A DNA stretch of 9,890 nucleotides from JACDET01 sp035568375 (GTDB lineage Bacteria > Patescibacteriota > Microgenomatia > Levybacterales > UBA12049), in assembly GCA_035568375.1 (NCBI GenBank), contig DATMOG010000011.1, positions 1 through 9,890 on the forward strand, read 5' to 3'. Under the pieces are notes generated by a model. That model worked only from the letters and a program-made list of their open reading frames with translations, ran no database searches and had not been told where the DNA came from. Position 1 is the first letter of the stretch; every line of letters starts with the position of its first letter. Of this stretch, positions 1 to 6,758 are shown piece by piece. A program made the position numbers and the translations under genes.

Positions 1-94
1 TGAGGTCTGCTGCTTGTGTTGCTGTAAAATTCCTTTGTGAGGCTAACAAAAATTGGCAATACAAATCTTTTGTCCATCTTTTATTCATGGACAT
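1..94 (-). CDS. Probable transposase, N-terminal fragment cut by the left edge
   Basis: Thirty-one codons are open from an ATG at 94-92 to the window edge. The frame reads MSMNKRWTKDLYCQF, then a helix-turn-helix-like stretch LLASQRNFTATQAADL. The layout (basic start, D-L-Y, short hydrophobic helix, a T-A-T-x-x-A-x-L turn) resembles the N-terminus of DDE transposases of IS4/IS701-like elements, in which the frame continues into a 'SHD' region. That part is not visible here, so the assignment is by resemblance only. A second in-frame ATG at 88-86 gives MNKRW and is an equally good start. A TTGACA box lies upstream and a hairpin covers both start codons. The plus strand of the same bases is also open from 3 to 98, but its translation looks less protein-like. 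Transposition is the likely role. Confidence 0.5.
   Translation of the reverse strand, partial: MSMNKRWTKDLYCQFLLASQRNFTATQAADL
71..93 (-). promoter_or_regulatory. Stem-loop covering the transposase start codons
   Basis: TGTCCAT at 71-77 and ATGGACA at 87-93 form a perfect 7-bp inverted repeat with a 9-nt loop. In a leftward transcript entering from outside, the stem would occlude both candidate AUG codons. A transcript starting near position 90 would lack most of the 5' arm. Insertion sequences such as IS10 and IS50 use this arrangement to block translation from read-through transcripts. The function here is inferred. Confidence 0.35.
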
Positions 95-96
95 TT

Positions 97-126
97 AATT
101 TACACCGAAACCCTATATCTTGTCAA
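97..126 (-). promoter_or_regulatory. Candidate promoter of the transposase frame
   Basis: On the minus strand a perfect -35 hexamer TTGACA (126-121) is followed after 18 nt by TAAATT (102-97), which matches four of six -10 positions. Transcription would start near position 90. That would make the mRNA leaderless, with translation from the second ATG (88). The -10 is imperfect, so this is a candidate only. Confidence 0.35.
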
Positions 127-234
127 AATGCGTAAGTCGTACTTATAGAAAATACTTGCCTCAATTAAAAATCATACGATATTTGAGAAAAGAGAGAGGT
201 CCATCTCGATTTGCCATAATGTTTTGAATCAAGA

Positions 235-262
235 ACCCTGCGGCAAGACCGTAAGAAAGGGT
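235..262 (-). terminator. Stem-loop just after the acylphosphatase gene, possible terminator
   Basis: ACCCT (235-239) pairs with AGGGT (258-262). Inside it CGG (241-243) pairs with CCG (249-251) around a 5-nt loop, with an unpaired bulge on one side. The structure begins 3 nt past the acylphosphatase stop, where an operon terminator is expected. The bases after it on the minus strand (TTCTTGATTC) are only moderately T-rich, so it may instead be an mRNA 3' stabilising hairpin. Apart from the possible IS terminus near 131-148, no gene or other feature is seen in 149-234. Confidence 0.35.
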
Positions 263-265
263 AAA

Positions 266-532
266 TTATATAATTTGAAAATTTAAAAATATTTCAGGAT
301 CTTCCCATTCAAATCCCAAATGTTTTACTTCAGCAAGAAAAGGACCTTTTCTACATAACGCTATCATTTGCTCAATCTTCTCTTCTTCACCACAAAAAAC
401 AGCCTCGACACCTTCATCTTCCGTATTGCGTATCCACCCTGTCAATCCGAATTGACTAGCGTTAACTTTGACAAATTGCCGATACCCTACACCTTGTACA
501 ACTCCTGAAATAAATGCATGTGCCTGCTTCAT
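266..532 (-). CDS. acyP: Acylphosphatase
   Basis: This is an 88-residue cytosolic enzyme that hydrolyses acyl phosphates to carboxylate and phosphate. The family signature is complete at the N-terminus: ISGVVQGVGYRQF at 8-20, with the phosphate-binding arginine at R18. The second signature begins GWIRN at 32-36, with catalytic N36, followed by a TEDEGVEAVFCG strand-turn segment. In the turn, E40 stands where many homologues have glycine. The length is usual for the family (about 90 aa). The gene starts 17 nt after the small unknown gene upstream and has no convincing Shine-Dalgarno sequence, so it is probably the last cistron of the pth transcript. An AT-rich 14-bp palindrome (263-276) covers its stop codon. 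Family assignment is secure. The physiological substrate is not known for most bacterial members. Confidence 0.93.
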   Translation of the reverse strand: MKQAHAFISGVVQGVGYRQFVKVNASQFGLTGWIRNTEDEGVEAVFCGEEEKIEQMIALCRKGPFLAEVKHLGFEWEDPEIFLNFQII

Positions 533-549
533 AACTATACTTAAAAAAA

Positions 550-825
550 CTAGAAGCTCGATGATTTTTTATTTCCTTTTCGCAGTTCTTTCAACTTCCA
601 CATAAAAAGCGCTCCTTTATTTGTAGCATTACTATCGATTGAAAAACTGAGAGCTTCCTCAAGAATTGATCGATGAACAGTTTTCGCTAATTTGATATAA
701 AGACTTTTATGCTTATAATCATTCAATGACTCTGCAAGATGCAGGCCGAATGTCTGAAACTCGCGTGATATGTACTTATCTGTAGTGGGATTAAATTTTG
801 TAAGTACACTCTTAATCGATTGCAT
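550..825 (-). CDS. Small conserved-looking protein of unknown function
   Basis: This 91-residue protein was not assigned to a family. It is predicted to be soluble and mostly helical: there is no signal peptide and no membrane segment. It begins MQSIKSVLTKF and carries an aromatic and charged middle (YISREFQTFGLHLAESL at 18-34, KSLYIKLAKTV at 40-50). It ends in a basic, serine-rich tail (LKELRKGNKKSSSF). The gene lies 16 nt after pth and 17 nt before acylphosphatase on the same strand, and it fills the gap between them almost completely. That position supports real coding. A weak GAGA stretch about 11 nt upstream may help ribosome binding. I recall similar small proteins next to pth in Patescibacteria, but this could not be checked. 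The basic tail would fit nucleic-acid or ribosome contact, but no function is claimed. Confidence 0.75.
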   Translation of the reverse strand: MQSIKSVLTKFNPTTDKYISREFQTFGLHLAESLNDYKHKSLYIKLAKTVHRSILEEALSFSIDSNATNKGALFMWKLKELRKGNKKSSSF

Positions 826-841
826 ATACGTTCTATCTCGT

Positions 842-1459
842 TTATTTTGTGTTAAACCTATTCATCGCTGTATCTAAACCTTTTTCTAATGCTGTTTGAA
901 TGGCTTCTGTGCTCTTTTTAATCAATTCACGAGCCTTCCCTGCTTCACTTAAATGAAAATTATCAAGAACATAATCTTTTGCGTCGCGAAAGTCATGCTT
1001 TCCGACAAGATGAAACTTATCATGTATTACACCTATACCCAATCTGAAACGCCAGAAGGCATCTGTCCCAATTGTGCTCATAATCGATTCAACCCCATGG
1101 TGCCCGGCAGCTGCGCCACCAAACCTAATTTTAATGCTTCCCAAAGGCAAATCTAATTCATCATAGACCACCCATAAATCATAAGGCTCAATCTTATAAA
1201 AACCCATCAAAAGCTGTACTGCTACTCCTGAATTATTCATGTAGGTTTGCGGTTTGGCAATCAATACTTTTTCTTTTTGACCGTCTTTTGCAGTAAGAAG
1301 GAAAGTTGCGATATCGCTTTTAAATTTACTTGTATGATTCCAGACGATTTTACTAGTGCCAATATCCTTAAGGAGATGATCGACTACAAAAAAACCGAGA
1401 TTATGCCGGGTGCTCTCATATTTCTCACCCGGATTACCTAGTCCAATAATCAGTTTCAT
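842..1459 (-). CDS. pth: Peptidyl-tRNA hydrolase (bacterial Pth type)
   Basis: This cytosolic esterase recycles peptidyl-tRNA released by stalled ribosomes. Visible family landmarks are GLGNPG at 6-11, TRHN at 17-20 with catalytic H19, MNNSG at 74-78 with N75, and the YDELD segment with D100. The glycine-rich loop GGAAAGHHG follows at 114-122. These correspond to E. coli H20, N68 and D93. The substrate-contact asparagine in the usual GHNG is histidine (H121) here. Length is 205 aa against about 195 in E. coli. Archaea normally use the unrelated Pth2, so this gene supports a bacterial host. The start at 1459 places the GLGNPG motif at its normal distance from the N-terminus. A GAGG stretch lies only 2 nt from the ATG, too close for normal use. 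A promoter sits directly ahead, so the mRNA is likely leaderless. Confidence 0.96.
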   Translation of the reverse strand: MKLIIGLGNPGEKYESTRHNLGFFVVDHLLKDIGTSKIVWNHTSKFKSDIATFLLTAKDGQKEKVLIAKPQTYMNNSGVAVQLLMGFYKIEPYDLWVVYDELDLPLGSIKIRFGGAAAGHHGVESIMSTIGTDAFWRFRLGIGVIHDKFHLVGKHDFRDAKDYVLDNFHLSEAGKARELIKKSTEAIQTALEKGLDTAMNRFNTK

Positions 1460-1643
1460 GACCTCTACTATAGCATATTTTTGTTAAAGACTAGTAAGAT
1501 CTAATATCCTAAATAATGCTCTTTTATAACTTACACAAGTGATATTGTTTATTATTCAAACTACAGTACATCTTTTGTAACGGCGTAAGTTGGACTATGA
1601 TCGCTTCCAAGACACATTATTTGCAAAGTTGAGAGAGAAACTT
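1460..1643. other. Intergenic gap between endoQ and pth
   Basis: This 184-nt AT-rich stretch separates the end of the recF-endoQ unit from the promoter of the pth group. No coding frame, tRNA-like cloverleaf or convincing terminator is seen. The only local symmetry near the endoQ stop is a 5-bp repeat, AAGTT/AACTT at 1626-1643, without a T-run. Confidence 0.5.
1467..1475 (-). promoter_or_regulatory. Extended -10 promoter of the pth group, giving a near-leaderless mRNA
   Basis: On the minus strand TGCTATAGT is a perfect extended -10 element (TG-n-TATAGT). The hexamer ends 7 nt before the pth ATG, so transcription should begin at or within a base or two of the start codon. No good -35 is present at 16-18 nt, as expected for extended -10 promoters. 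Confidence 0.6.
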
Positions 1644-2978
1644 CTAAAAATCTAGCTTTAATTGAGGGATATCCTGAAGTTGTTTCAATTCTTCTTCCTC
1701 CCAAATTGCCACTTTACCATATTCTCCATCATAACCTGGTTCAATAGCAATCGCTCCTTCACGAACTTTGATGACCCCTTGGGCTACCTTCATACCGCCG
1801 ATTCTTTCAATATCTTGAATTGACGCAGTAAGCAAGACATTGAGCTCAGATTCCAGCTCACTGCATAGCTTTGCATACAGATCCTTTGATTTCTGGCTCG
1901 CAACGGTTGATCTCAATGATTCAGCAGCAATTTCTAAAAGCGGTACAAGCTTCACATATGGTGGCTGGATATGCTTTTTATCAAAAACCCATTTGACACC
2001 TGCCGCATTTACTTTTGTCGTTGCTCGATTGAATAATGATTTATCTGATAATTCCTGCACGCGATATAAAACACCCTCTGTCATTCGCCGATGACAGATA
2101 GGACATGTTGTTCCTCCTATACGGATTTCATCTGGACCCACAGATACTTTACAATTGCGATGACCTGAGAAGTGATATTTCCCTTCTTCAGGATAAAATT
2201 CAAGGGTATAAGCAATTTTATTAGGGGTCGACAGCTTTTTCTTTAATCGCATAATCGCCTGTCGCAGATTTTCATATGTCGCCTCTTCTAGATCAAATAC
2301 TGTTGCTTCACGTACCATTTTTGCCGGACTATGTGCGTCTGAGAAAGAAAGAATTGCCCTATCCATCAATTCATTTATCTGCCAATTCATATCCGGATCA
2401 CTCGATAATCCTGTCTCAATACCATAAATATAATCAGCCATTTTACCAAATGCTTCTTCCAACGAATTAAAACCGCTTGCTGACCCATACACCCCAAAAT
2501 GAGGTGTCCAGATATGGCATGGAATAAGAAATGACCGATCATCGATTGAAAGAAGCAACTCAAGCATATTTTCAGAAGACAATCCAACAATTGGTCTGCC
2601 ATCAGCATTGAGATTACATCCACGAGTAACAAGCGCTTGGGTAAATTTTTCAGCTGTAGAAAAAGTAGGTACAAAAATAAGATTATGAATACGACGTAAT
2701 TTTTCGCCTTGTTTATAAATACTTGAGATCTCAGTGGAAAGCATAAAAGAAATTGCTTTCGCCTTTTTTTCCTTATCTTTTATTCGATATAATCCTTCGG
2801 CACTCTCTTCAAGTTGATTTTTTATTTCCTTAAACCACATAGGATGGGTAAAATCAGCAGTAGTCAAGATATCGATACCCTTTTGCCTAGCATAGGCTGC
2901 CATTACTGGCAATGTCATCTGAGGTGATACTGCACGAGAATATTTTGAATGGAGATGCAGATCCGCAACATAATACAT
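1644..2978 (-). CDS. endoQ: Endonuclease Q (EndoQ), PHP-domain nuclease for deaminated DNA
   Basis: EndoQ enzymes cut the DNA strand 5' of uracil, hypoxanthine, xanthine and abasic sites. The N-terminal PHP domain shows its metal-binding set: DLHLHSKYS at 6-14, TTADFTH at 39-45, E83, H155 in CHIWTP, and SDAH at 213-216. A family-specific middle follows. GKYHFSGHRNC at 266-276 and TCPICHRRMTEGVLYRVQEL at 291-310 form a zinc site (probably H273, C276, C292, C295). A helical C-terminal part contains IERIGGMKVAQG. At 444 aa it is close to the roughly 420 aa of Thermococcales EndoQ. This family is often mis-annotated as a UvrD-like helicase or plain PHP protein, but no helicase motifs are present. 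It starts 5 nt after the ligase stop, with a strong Shine-Dalgarno sequence inside the ligase gene. Confidence 0.88.
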   Translation of the reverse strand: MYYVADLHLHSKYSRAVSPQMTLPVMAAYARQKGIDILTTADFTHPMWFKEIKNQLEESAEGLYRIKDKEKKAKAISFMLSTEISSIYKQGEKLRRIHNLIFVPTFSTAEKFTQALVTRGCNLNADGRPIVGLSSENMLELLLSIDDRSFLIPCHIWTPHFGVYGSASGFNSLEEAFGKMADYIYGIETGLSSDPDMNWQINELMDRAILSFSDAHSPAKMVREATVFDLEEATYENLRQAIMRLKKKLSTPNKIAYTLEFYPEEGKYHFSGHRNCKVSVGPDEIRIGGTTCPICHRRMTEGVLYRVQELSDKSLFNRATTKVNAAGVKWVFDKKHIQPPYVKLVPLLEIAAESLRSTVASQKSKDLYAKLCSELESELNVLLTASIQDIERIGGMKVAQGVIKVREGAIAIEPGYDGEYGKVAIWEEEELKQLQDIPQLKLDF

Positions 2979-2983
2979 AGCAA

Positions 2984-4729
2984 TTATTTCCTCCCTTGGT
3001 CTTGATACATTTCTATCAATTCATCAACTGTCGTTGCATCTTCTGCCTTTTTATCTTTTTCACGAAACGAAACAAGCCGTGGAAATCGTAAGGCATACCC
3101 GGGTTCTTTCACTCCATTATTAAAGATAGCACCTGCCGTATGTAATGGGCTACGCGTTATTTCATCTGCCAAAACTTCAATCACTAGTTCAGGTTTCACC
3201 CAGACACTTGGCGTAATAAATGATTCAACACGAGCCGGCTTATGATCTACCTCTAACCCTTTTGCCTTTTCCTTAATACTTCGCCACTCATCATCAGAAA
3301 GACCAGTCCCAATTCTTGTTACAGTAACAAAGACATCTCTTTTTGCATCATAAAGACCAACAAGCAGTGCTCCTGCACCAAATGCTGCACGCTTTCCTTT
3401 TCCGTAAATATATCCCAAAATCACACAATCAATCGTGTCGTTGAGTTCACCATTTGAGTGTCTTTTAAGCTTGACCCAATTAAAATTTCGACCGCCTGCT
3501 TCATAAGGGGAATTCAATTTCTTCACTACCAGCCCCTCCAAACCGTTACTAATAGCCTCTTCTAGAAGAAACATTAATTTCTTCGGATCAGATATATTCT
3601 GTGTTTTTGCTGGGATGAGAACATCATTTGTCTCAATTGTTTCTTTCATGAGTTTTAATCGTGTCGTTAACGGCTCATCAAGAAGTGATTTATTATTTTT
3701 ATATAAAATATCAAAAATAAATGCCTTCAACGGTAGCTCTTTTGCTGTTTCCTCAATATTGTGTTTACGACGACGTTTGGTTGTCTCTTGAAATGATAAA
3801 AATTCTTCTGATGCCGGATTATATGCAATCGCTTCACCATCAAGTATTGCAGTCGTTGCTTTTATTTGCCTTCTTGTCGCTTCAATCAATTCAGGAAACA
3901 TCTTGGTTGTTTCTTCCAAATTACGTGAAAAGATACGAATATTGTTCCCATCTTTGTGGATTTGAACACGAAAACCATCATATTTGAACTGAGCGTCTAC
4001 TTCCCCCATTTTTTCAATAACTTTTGTGGGACTAGGTAATCGTTCGCATAATTCAGACCTAATTGGCCTCCCAACAGTAACAGGCAATTCTTTAACAGAT
4101 TCTAGACCTCCCGTCCAAAAATTTTTGGCAATATAGCCAAGATCTGAGGTGCGATTATATGCTCCTTCAAGCACTTTTCGTTGCGTTTTTTCACCTACTT
4201 TGGCAGTTATCAAAGCATCAAGAATTGTTGGATCACCAATGCCAAGTCGTAGTTTCCCTAAAGGTATCCTCACCAAAAATTTTGATGAAAATTCATCTAT
4301 TGCCTGCAAGAGATTCGCCAACGCAGTAATTTTTTTCTCCACAGAACCTTCACCTGAGGTATGAGCAATTTCGTTTAAACGAGTAAAAACATCCTTCACT
4401 GATAATTTTGAATTTTGTTTTTTACGTTTTGAGTTTAGATGTAAAGCAACCATTCCCATATCTCCAACTTGTTGATACTGCTGCCAAACTTTCTCTTTAT
4501 TTATGTCATATGCTTGCGCAATAGATTGTGACACCATTCTGTCCGCCATGCCAATTTCAATCGACTCATAAAACGGTGCAATACGTCCCTGCACGAGATA
4601 ACAAATTTCAGAAATTTCTTGTGGATTATTGCTTGTTTTAAAAAGGTTAGAAAGAATCTGAATCAACTCCAACCTTGAGGGTGTTCCTTCTAATTTTTCA
4701 AAATATGTCGCCAGTATTGCAAATTTCAT
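2984..4729 (-). CDS. lig: ATP-dependent DNA ligase, archaeal type
   Basis: It seals 5'-phosphate/3'-hydroxyl nicks through an AMP-lysine intermediate. The nucleotidyltransferase motifs are in order: KYDGFR at 249-254 with adenylated K249, RIFSRNLEETT at 265-275, LDGEAIAY at 296-303, FIFDILY at 337-343, EGLVVKK at 398-404, WVKLKR at 418-423, and RFPR at 548-551 at the end of the OB-fold. Residues 1 to about 220 form the helical DNA-binding domain typical of archaeal Lig and eukaryotic Lig1, including GDMGMVALHL and KLRLGIGDPT. At 581 aa this is a complete three-domain replicative-type enzyme, not one of the short bacterial LigB/C/D forms. The start gives the normal MKFAILATYFEKLE opening. No Shine-Dalgarno is evident, and fic ends 45 nt upstream. 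A bacterial NAD-dependent ligase may exist elsewhere, so a role in repair is inferred from its pairing with endoQ. Confidence 0.96.
   Translation of the reverse strand: MKFAILATYFEKLEGTPSRLELIQILSNLFKTSNNPQEISEICYLVQGRIAPFYESIEIGMADRMVSQSIAQAYDINKEKVWQQYQQVGDMGMVALHLNSKRKKQNSKLSVKDVFTRLNEIAHTSGEGSVEKKITALANLLQAIDEFSSKFLVRIPLGKLRLGIGDPTILDALITAKVGEKTQRKVLEGAYNRTSDLGYIAKNFWTGGLESVKELPVTVGRPIRSELCERLPSPTKVIEKMGEVDAQFKYDGFRVQIHKDGNNIRIFSRNLEETTKMFPELIEATRRQIKATTAILDGEAIAYNPASEEFLSFQETTKRRRKHNIEETAKELPLKAFIFDILYKNNKSLLDEPLTTRLKLMKETIETNDVLIPAKTQNISDPKKLMFLLEEAISNGLEGLVVKKLNSPYEAGGRNFNWVKLKRHSNGELNDTIDCVILGYIYGKGKRAAFGAGALLVGLYDAKRDVFVTVTRIGTGLSDDEWRSIKEKAKGLEVDHKPARVESFITPSVWVKPELVIEVLADEITRSPLHTAGAIFNNGVKEPGYALRFPRLVSFREKDKKAEDATTVDELIEMYQDQGRK
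2990..2995 (-). promoter_or_regulatory. Ribosome binding site of endoQ inside the ligase gene
   Basis: GGGAGG on the minus strand lies 11 nt ahead of the endoQ ATG, in the last sense codons of the ligase. It is the clearest Shine-Dalgarno sequence in the window and fixes the endoQ start at 2978. It also implies translational coupling. Confidence 0.7.
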
Positions 4730-4774
4730 ATATCAACTTTTCTTAATAAGACCCTGTATCACATTTTGGATATT

Positions 4775-5818
4775 TTATACCCTTACGTATTTCGCACCCT
4801 TTGTGCTTCCTGTTTTTTTGATCAAACCATGCTTAAGTAAATACTTCAATTCGTTCAATACAGTATCTTCTGAAACCATCGGAAAAATCTGTTTGAAGCC
4901 ATTATTTTGTAAATAGCCAACTTTCTGAATATACTCCATTATCTTCAGTTGTCTATCAGAAAGCAAAATCGGTGTACCACCCTGCCGCTCCTTTAACCCC
5001 GCATCAACTGAAATCTTTTCAATCTTCTCTTTAATCTTTGAAAGCTCAATTGCCAATCCCTGAGTAAAATAGACGAGCCATTGCGTTAAATCCCCATCAT
5101 TTTTGCCTACACTTTGGAGCGCTCGATAATACTCAGTGGCATCGTTATCAAAATATTCTTCAAGAGAAAAAAACTTACGAATATCATATCCCTCTTGAAA
5201 AAGAATAAACGTTGAAAGTGCACGTGAGACACGACCATTACCATCAATAAAAGGATGAATCCTGACTAATTCATAATGCACAATACCACTCTTCAATACA
5301 GGATGAATATCCTCAGGACTTGAGTTATTAATAAATCCAACAAATTCCTTTATCTGAACAGGTACAACAAGGGCAACAGGTGGTGTAAACGTCACCTCAC
5401 CAGTCAAACTATTTTTCACTACAACCTGGGTAATACGAAACTCACCACACTTTTCAGCAGGCAAGAGCTTCTCAACTGTCATGCCATGCAACTTCTTAAT
5501 AAATTCTTCATCAATTTTCACCTCACCTTGCAACTCTCCAAGGTATTGCATGACCTTACGATAATTAATCACTTCCTGAATATCCCGCTGCCGAGCAACG
5601 ACTTCTTGTCCATCAATCACCTTTTCCGCCTGGTCAAGATTAAGCTCATTTCCTTCAATGTGTGTTCCATGATGAACACTTCGAATCATTGCATCCTTCT
5701 GAAACTCTTTCTCATAATAAGGCAAAAGTGGCGCGTGATCGATAACTTCCCGTGCAGCTTCAATAATGCCGATATTTTTAAGAATGGTATTATTAATTGA
5801 ATATTTTGGATTGTACAT
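4775..5818 (-). CDS. fic: Fic-family protein (AMP-transferase) with N-terminal inhibitory motif and C-terminal winged helix
   Basis: The canonical active site HPFIDGNGRVSR at 188-199 (catalytic H188, D192, G193-N194-G195, R196, R199) predicts AMP transfer from ATP to a hydroxyl on a target protein. The flap region is seen at FRITQVVVKNSLTG (127-140) followed by FTPP (144-147). An IEGN at 54-57 matches the N-terminal inhibitory helix of class II Fic proteins, with E55 as the probable autoinhibitory glutamate. The usual Ser/Thr four residues before it is G51, with T52 next. Residues 283 to 347 look like a winged helix (ILLSDRQLKIMEYIQKVGYL, then a recognition-helix-like segment), common in stand-alone Fic proteins of the Fic/DUF4172-like layout. 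There is no signal peptide, so it is cytosolic. It lies 29 nt after nnrD and 45 nt before the ligase gene. The target is unknown. No antitoxin gene is adjacent. Confidence 0.92.
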   Translation of the reverse strand: MYNPKYSINNTILKNIGIIEAAREVIDHAPLLPYYEKEFQKDAMIRSVHHGTHIEGNELNLDQAEKVIDGQEVVARQRDIQEVINYRKVMQYLGELQGEVKIDEEFIKKLHGMTVEKLLPAEKCGEFRITQVVVKNSLTGEVTFTPPVALVVPVQIKEFVGFINNSSPEDIHPVLKSGIVHYELVRIHPFIDGNGRVSRALSTFILFQEGYDIRKFFSLEEYFDNDATEYYRALQSVGKNDGDLTQWLVYFTQGLAIELSKIKEKIEKISVDAGLKERQGGTPILLSDRQLKIMEYIQKVGYLQNNGFKQIFPMVSEDTVLNELKYLLKHGLIKKTGSTKGAKYVRV

Positions 5819-5847
5819 ACTTTTATGTGTACCGAACGAAAAATAAG

Positions 5848-6756
5848 TTAAGAAAGTATCTTCTTCATCACTACAGGTATCTCATCAGCTAAATCTGAAG
5901 CATTAAATGTATAGCCAACTTTTTCAAATAATGCTTCGCCCGCTTTCTTATTGAAATAAGACCCAGCAGTCGCAGCCAAAAATAATTCATTTTTACAGGC
6001 TAATGCAGCAACCAAGCCCGCCAAAACATCGCCTGTGCCACCTTTAGTCATACCAGCGTTACCTCCTGAAATGGAAACACACTGTTCTGGTGAGCAAACG
6101 GTATCCTTTTCACCTTTGAGCAGAACCACGCAGTTAAATTCCCTTGCAAACACTTGAGCCTTTTCCTCCAAAGATTTTTTTTCAAGTTCGGTTCTTACTG
6201 CTTGATCTTGAATCTTAGCCTCTATTCTATTAAATTCCACAGGATGAGGAGTTAGCACAGCATTACCCTGCAATGGCAAAAGCCATTCCGGCTCCATCAT
6301 TTGCAACGCTCCAGCATCAATTACCCATTTTTTCTGTGAATATTTTGCGAGCAAATACTTCGTCAAATAATAACTTTGTTCTCCTTCATTTTCCAATGCA
6401 TTTATCTCGGACACACTTCCAATCTCTCGCTTCCCCGTTTGCATTTCAGTTCTTACCATTCCCGGCCCAATCAAAACTACATCAGCTTCCTTAATATAGC
6501 TTTCAATCTCATCTCGTGACACAACGATGCCATTATGGAATTCTTTTTTGAGTTCGTAAACAATTTGATTATTCTCCTGCACTGAGGAGTAGAACACCAT
6601 ATCCACCACTCTGCTGGCAATCTGAAGCGCCCATAATGAAGCAGCATGGAAAAGTGCAGAGCCACCAATAATCAGCAGTTTCCCATTTTGTCCCTTATGA
6701 GAGTCCGAAGGAGGTGTATATAGCTTTTTAATTTCGTCTAGCTTAAATCCTTGCAT
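5848..6756 (-). CDS. nnrD: ADP/ATP-dependent NAD(P)H-hydrate dehydratase
   Basis: It repairs damaged NADH and NADPH hydrates, using ADP or ATP to drive dehydration. It has the ribokinase-like fold of the family: HKGQNGKLLIIGGS at 20-33, VLIGPGM at 94-100, LTPHPVEF at 168-175, LLKGEKD at 212-218. The catalytic and anion-hole segment NAGMTKGGTGD is at 233-243, with D243 as probable base. At 302 aa it is a stand-alone dehydratase without the N-terminal epimerase (NnrE) domain fused in E. coli YjeF. A segment at about 101-130 (EMQTGKREIGSVSEINALEN and neighbours) looks like an insertion after the GPGM loop. The ATG lies 2 nt after the recF stop, with GGGAAG 5 nt upstream, so the two genes are probably translated together. 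The link to the repair genes is positional only. Confidence 0.93.
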   Translation of the reverse strand: MQGFKLDEIKKLYTPPSDSHKGQNGKLLIIGGSALFHAASLWALQIASRVVDMVFYSSVQENNQIVYELKKEFHNGIVVSRDEIESYIKEADVVLIGPGMVRTEMQTGKREIGSVSEINALENEGEQSYYLTKYLLAKYSQKKWVIDAGALQMMEPEWLLPLQGNAVLTPHPVEFNRIEAKIQDQAVRTELEKKSLEEKAQVFAREFNCVVLLKGEKDTVCSPEQCVSISGGNAGMTKGGTGDVLAGLVAALACKNELFLAATAGSYFNKKAGEALFEKVGYTFNASDLADEIPVVMKKILS

Positions 6757-6758
6757 GG

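Larger units (their letters stand above)
1..148 (-). mobile_element. Possible end of an insertion sequence extending off the left edge
   Basis: If the leftward frame is a transposase, the element's upstream terminus should lie shortly before its start codon. The bases at 130-148 (GCGTAAGTCGTACTTATAG on the plus strand) contain a symmetric core, TAAGT-CGT-ACTTA at 133-145, and resemble terminal repeats of IS4/IS701-type elements by memory of their style. The other end and any target duplication are outside the window, so the boundary is approximate and the element family is not fixed. Confidence 0.3.

Noticed and set aside
3..98. Plus-strand open frame of 31 codons at the left edge ending at TAA
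   Set aside because: It lacks any visible start or motif, and the opposite strand of the same bases reads as a credible transposase N-terminus with its own promoter-like box.
263..276. 14-bp perfect palindrome AAATTATATAATTT over the acylphosphatase stop
   Set aside because: It is pure A/T in an AT-rich genome and sits at a stop codon, so chance is the simplest reading.
953..1441. Plus-strand open frames opposite pth
   Set aside because: They lie antisense to a gene with all family motifs and give no recognisable protein.
1626..1643. AAGTT/AACTT hairpin after endoQ as a terminator
   Set aside because: The stem is only 5 bp, AT-rich, and has no following T-run on the minus strand.
1840..2470. 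Plus-strand open frames opposite endoQ, and a 95-codon minus-strand frame at 2387-2674
   Set aside because: They are shadows of the well-supported EndoQ frame, and their translations lack domain features.
1644..2978. UvrD-type helicase annotation for the PHP protein
   Set aside because: There is no Walker A or other helicase motif. The PHP metal ligands and the Cys-rich EndoQ segment explain the protein.
4730..4774. Separate promoter for the ligase in the gap after fic
   Set aside because: A TATAAA overlapping the fic stop has no -35 and no extended -10 TG, so it is too weak to call.
5486..5800. Plus-strand 104-codon open frame opposite fic
   Set aside because: It is antisense to the intact Fic gene and low-complexity hydrophobic, with no start signals.
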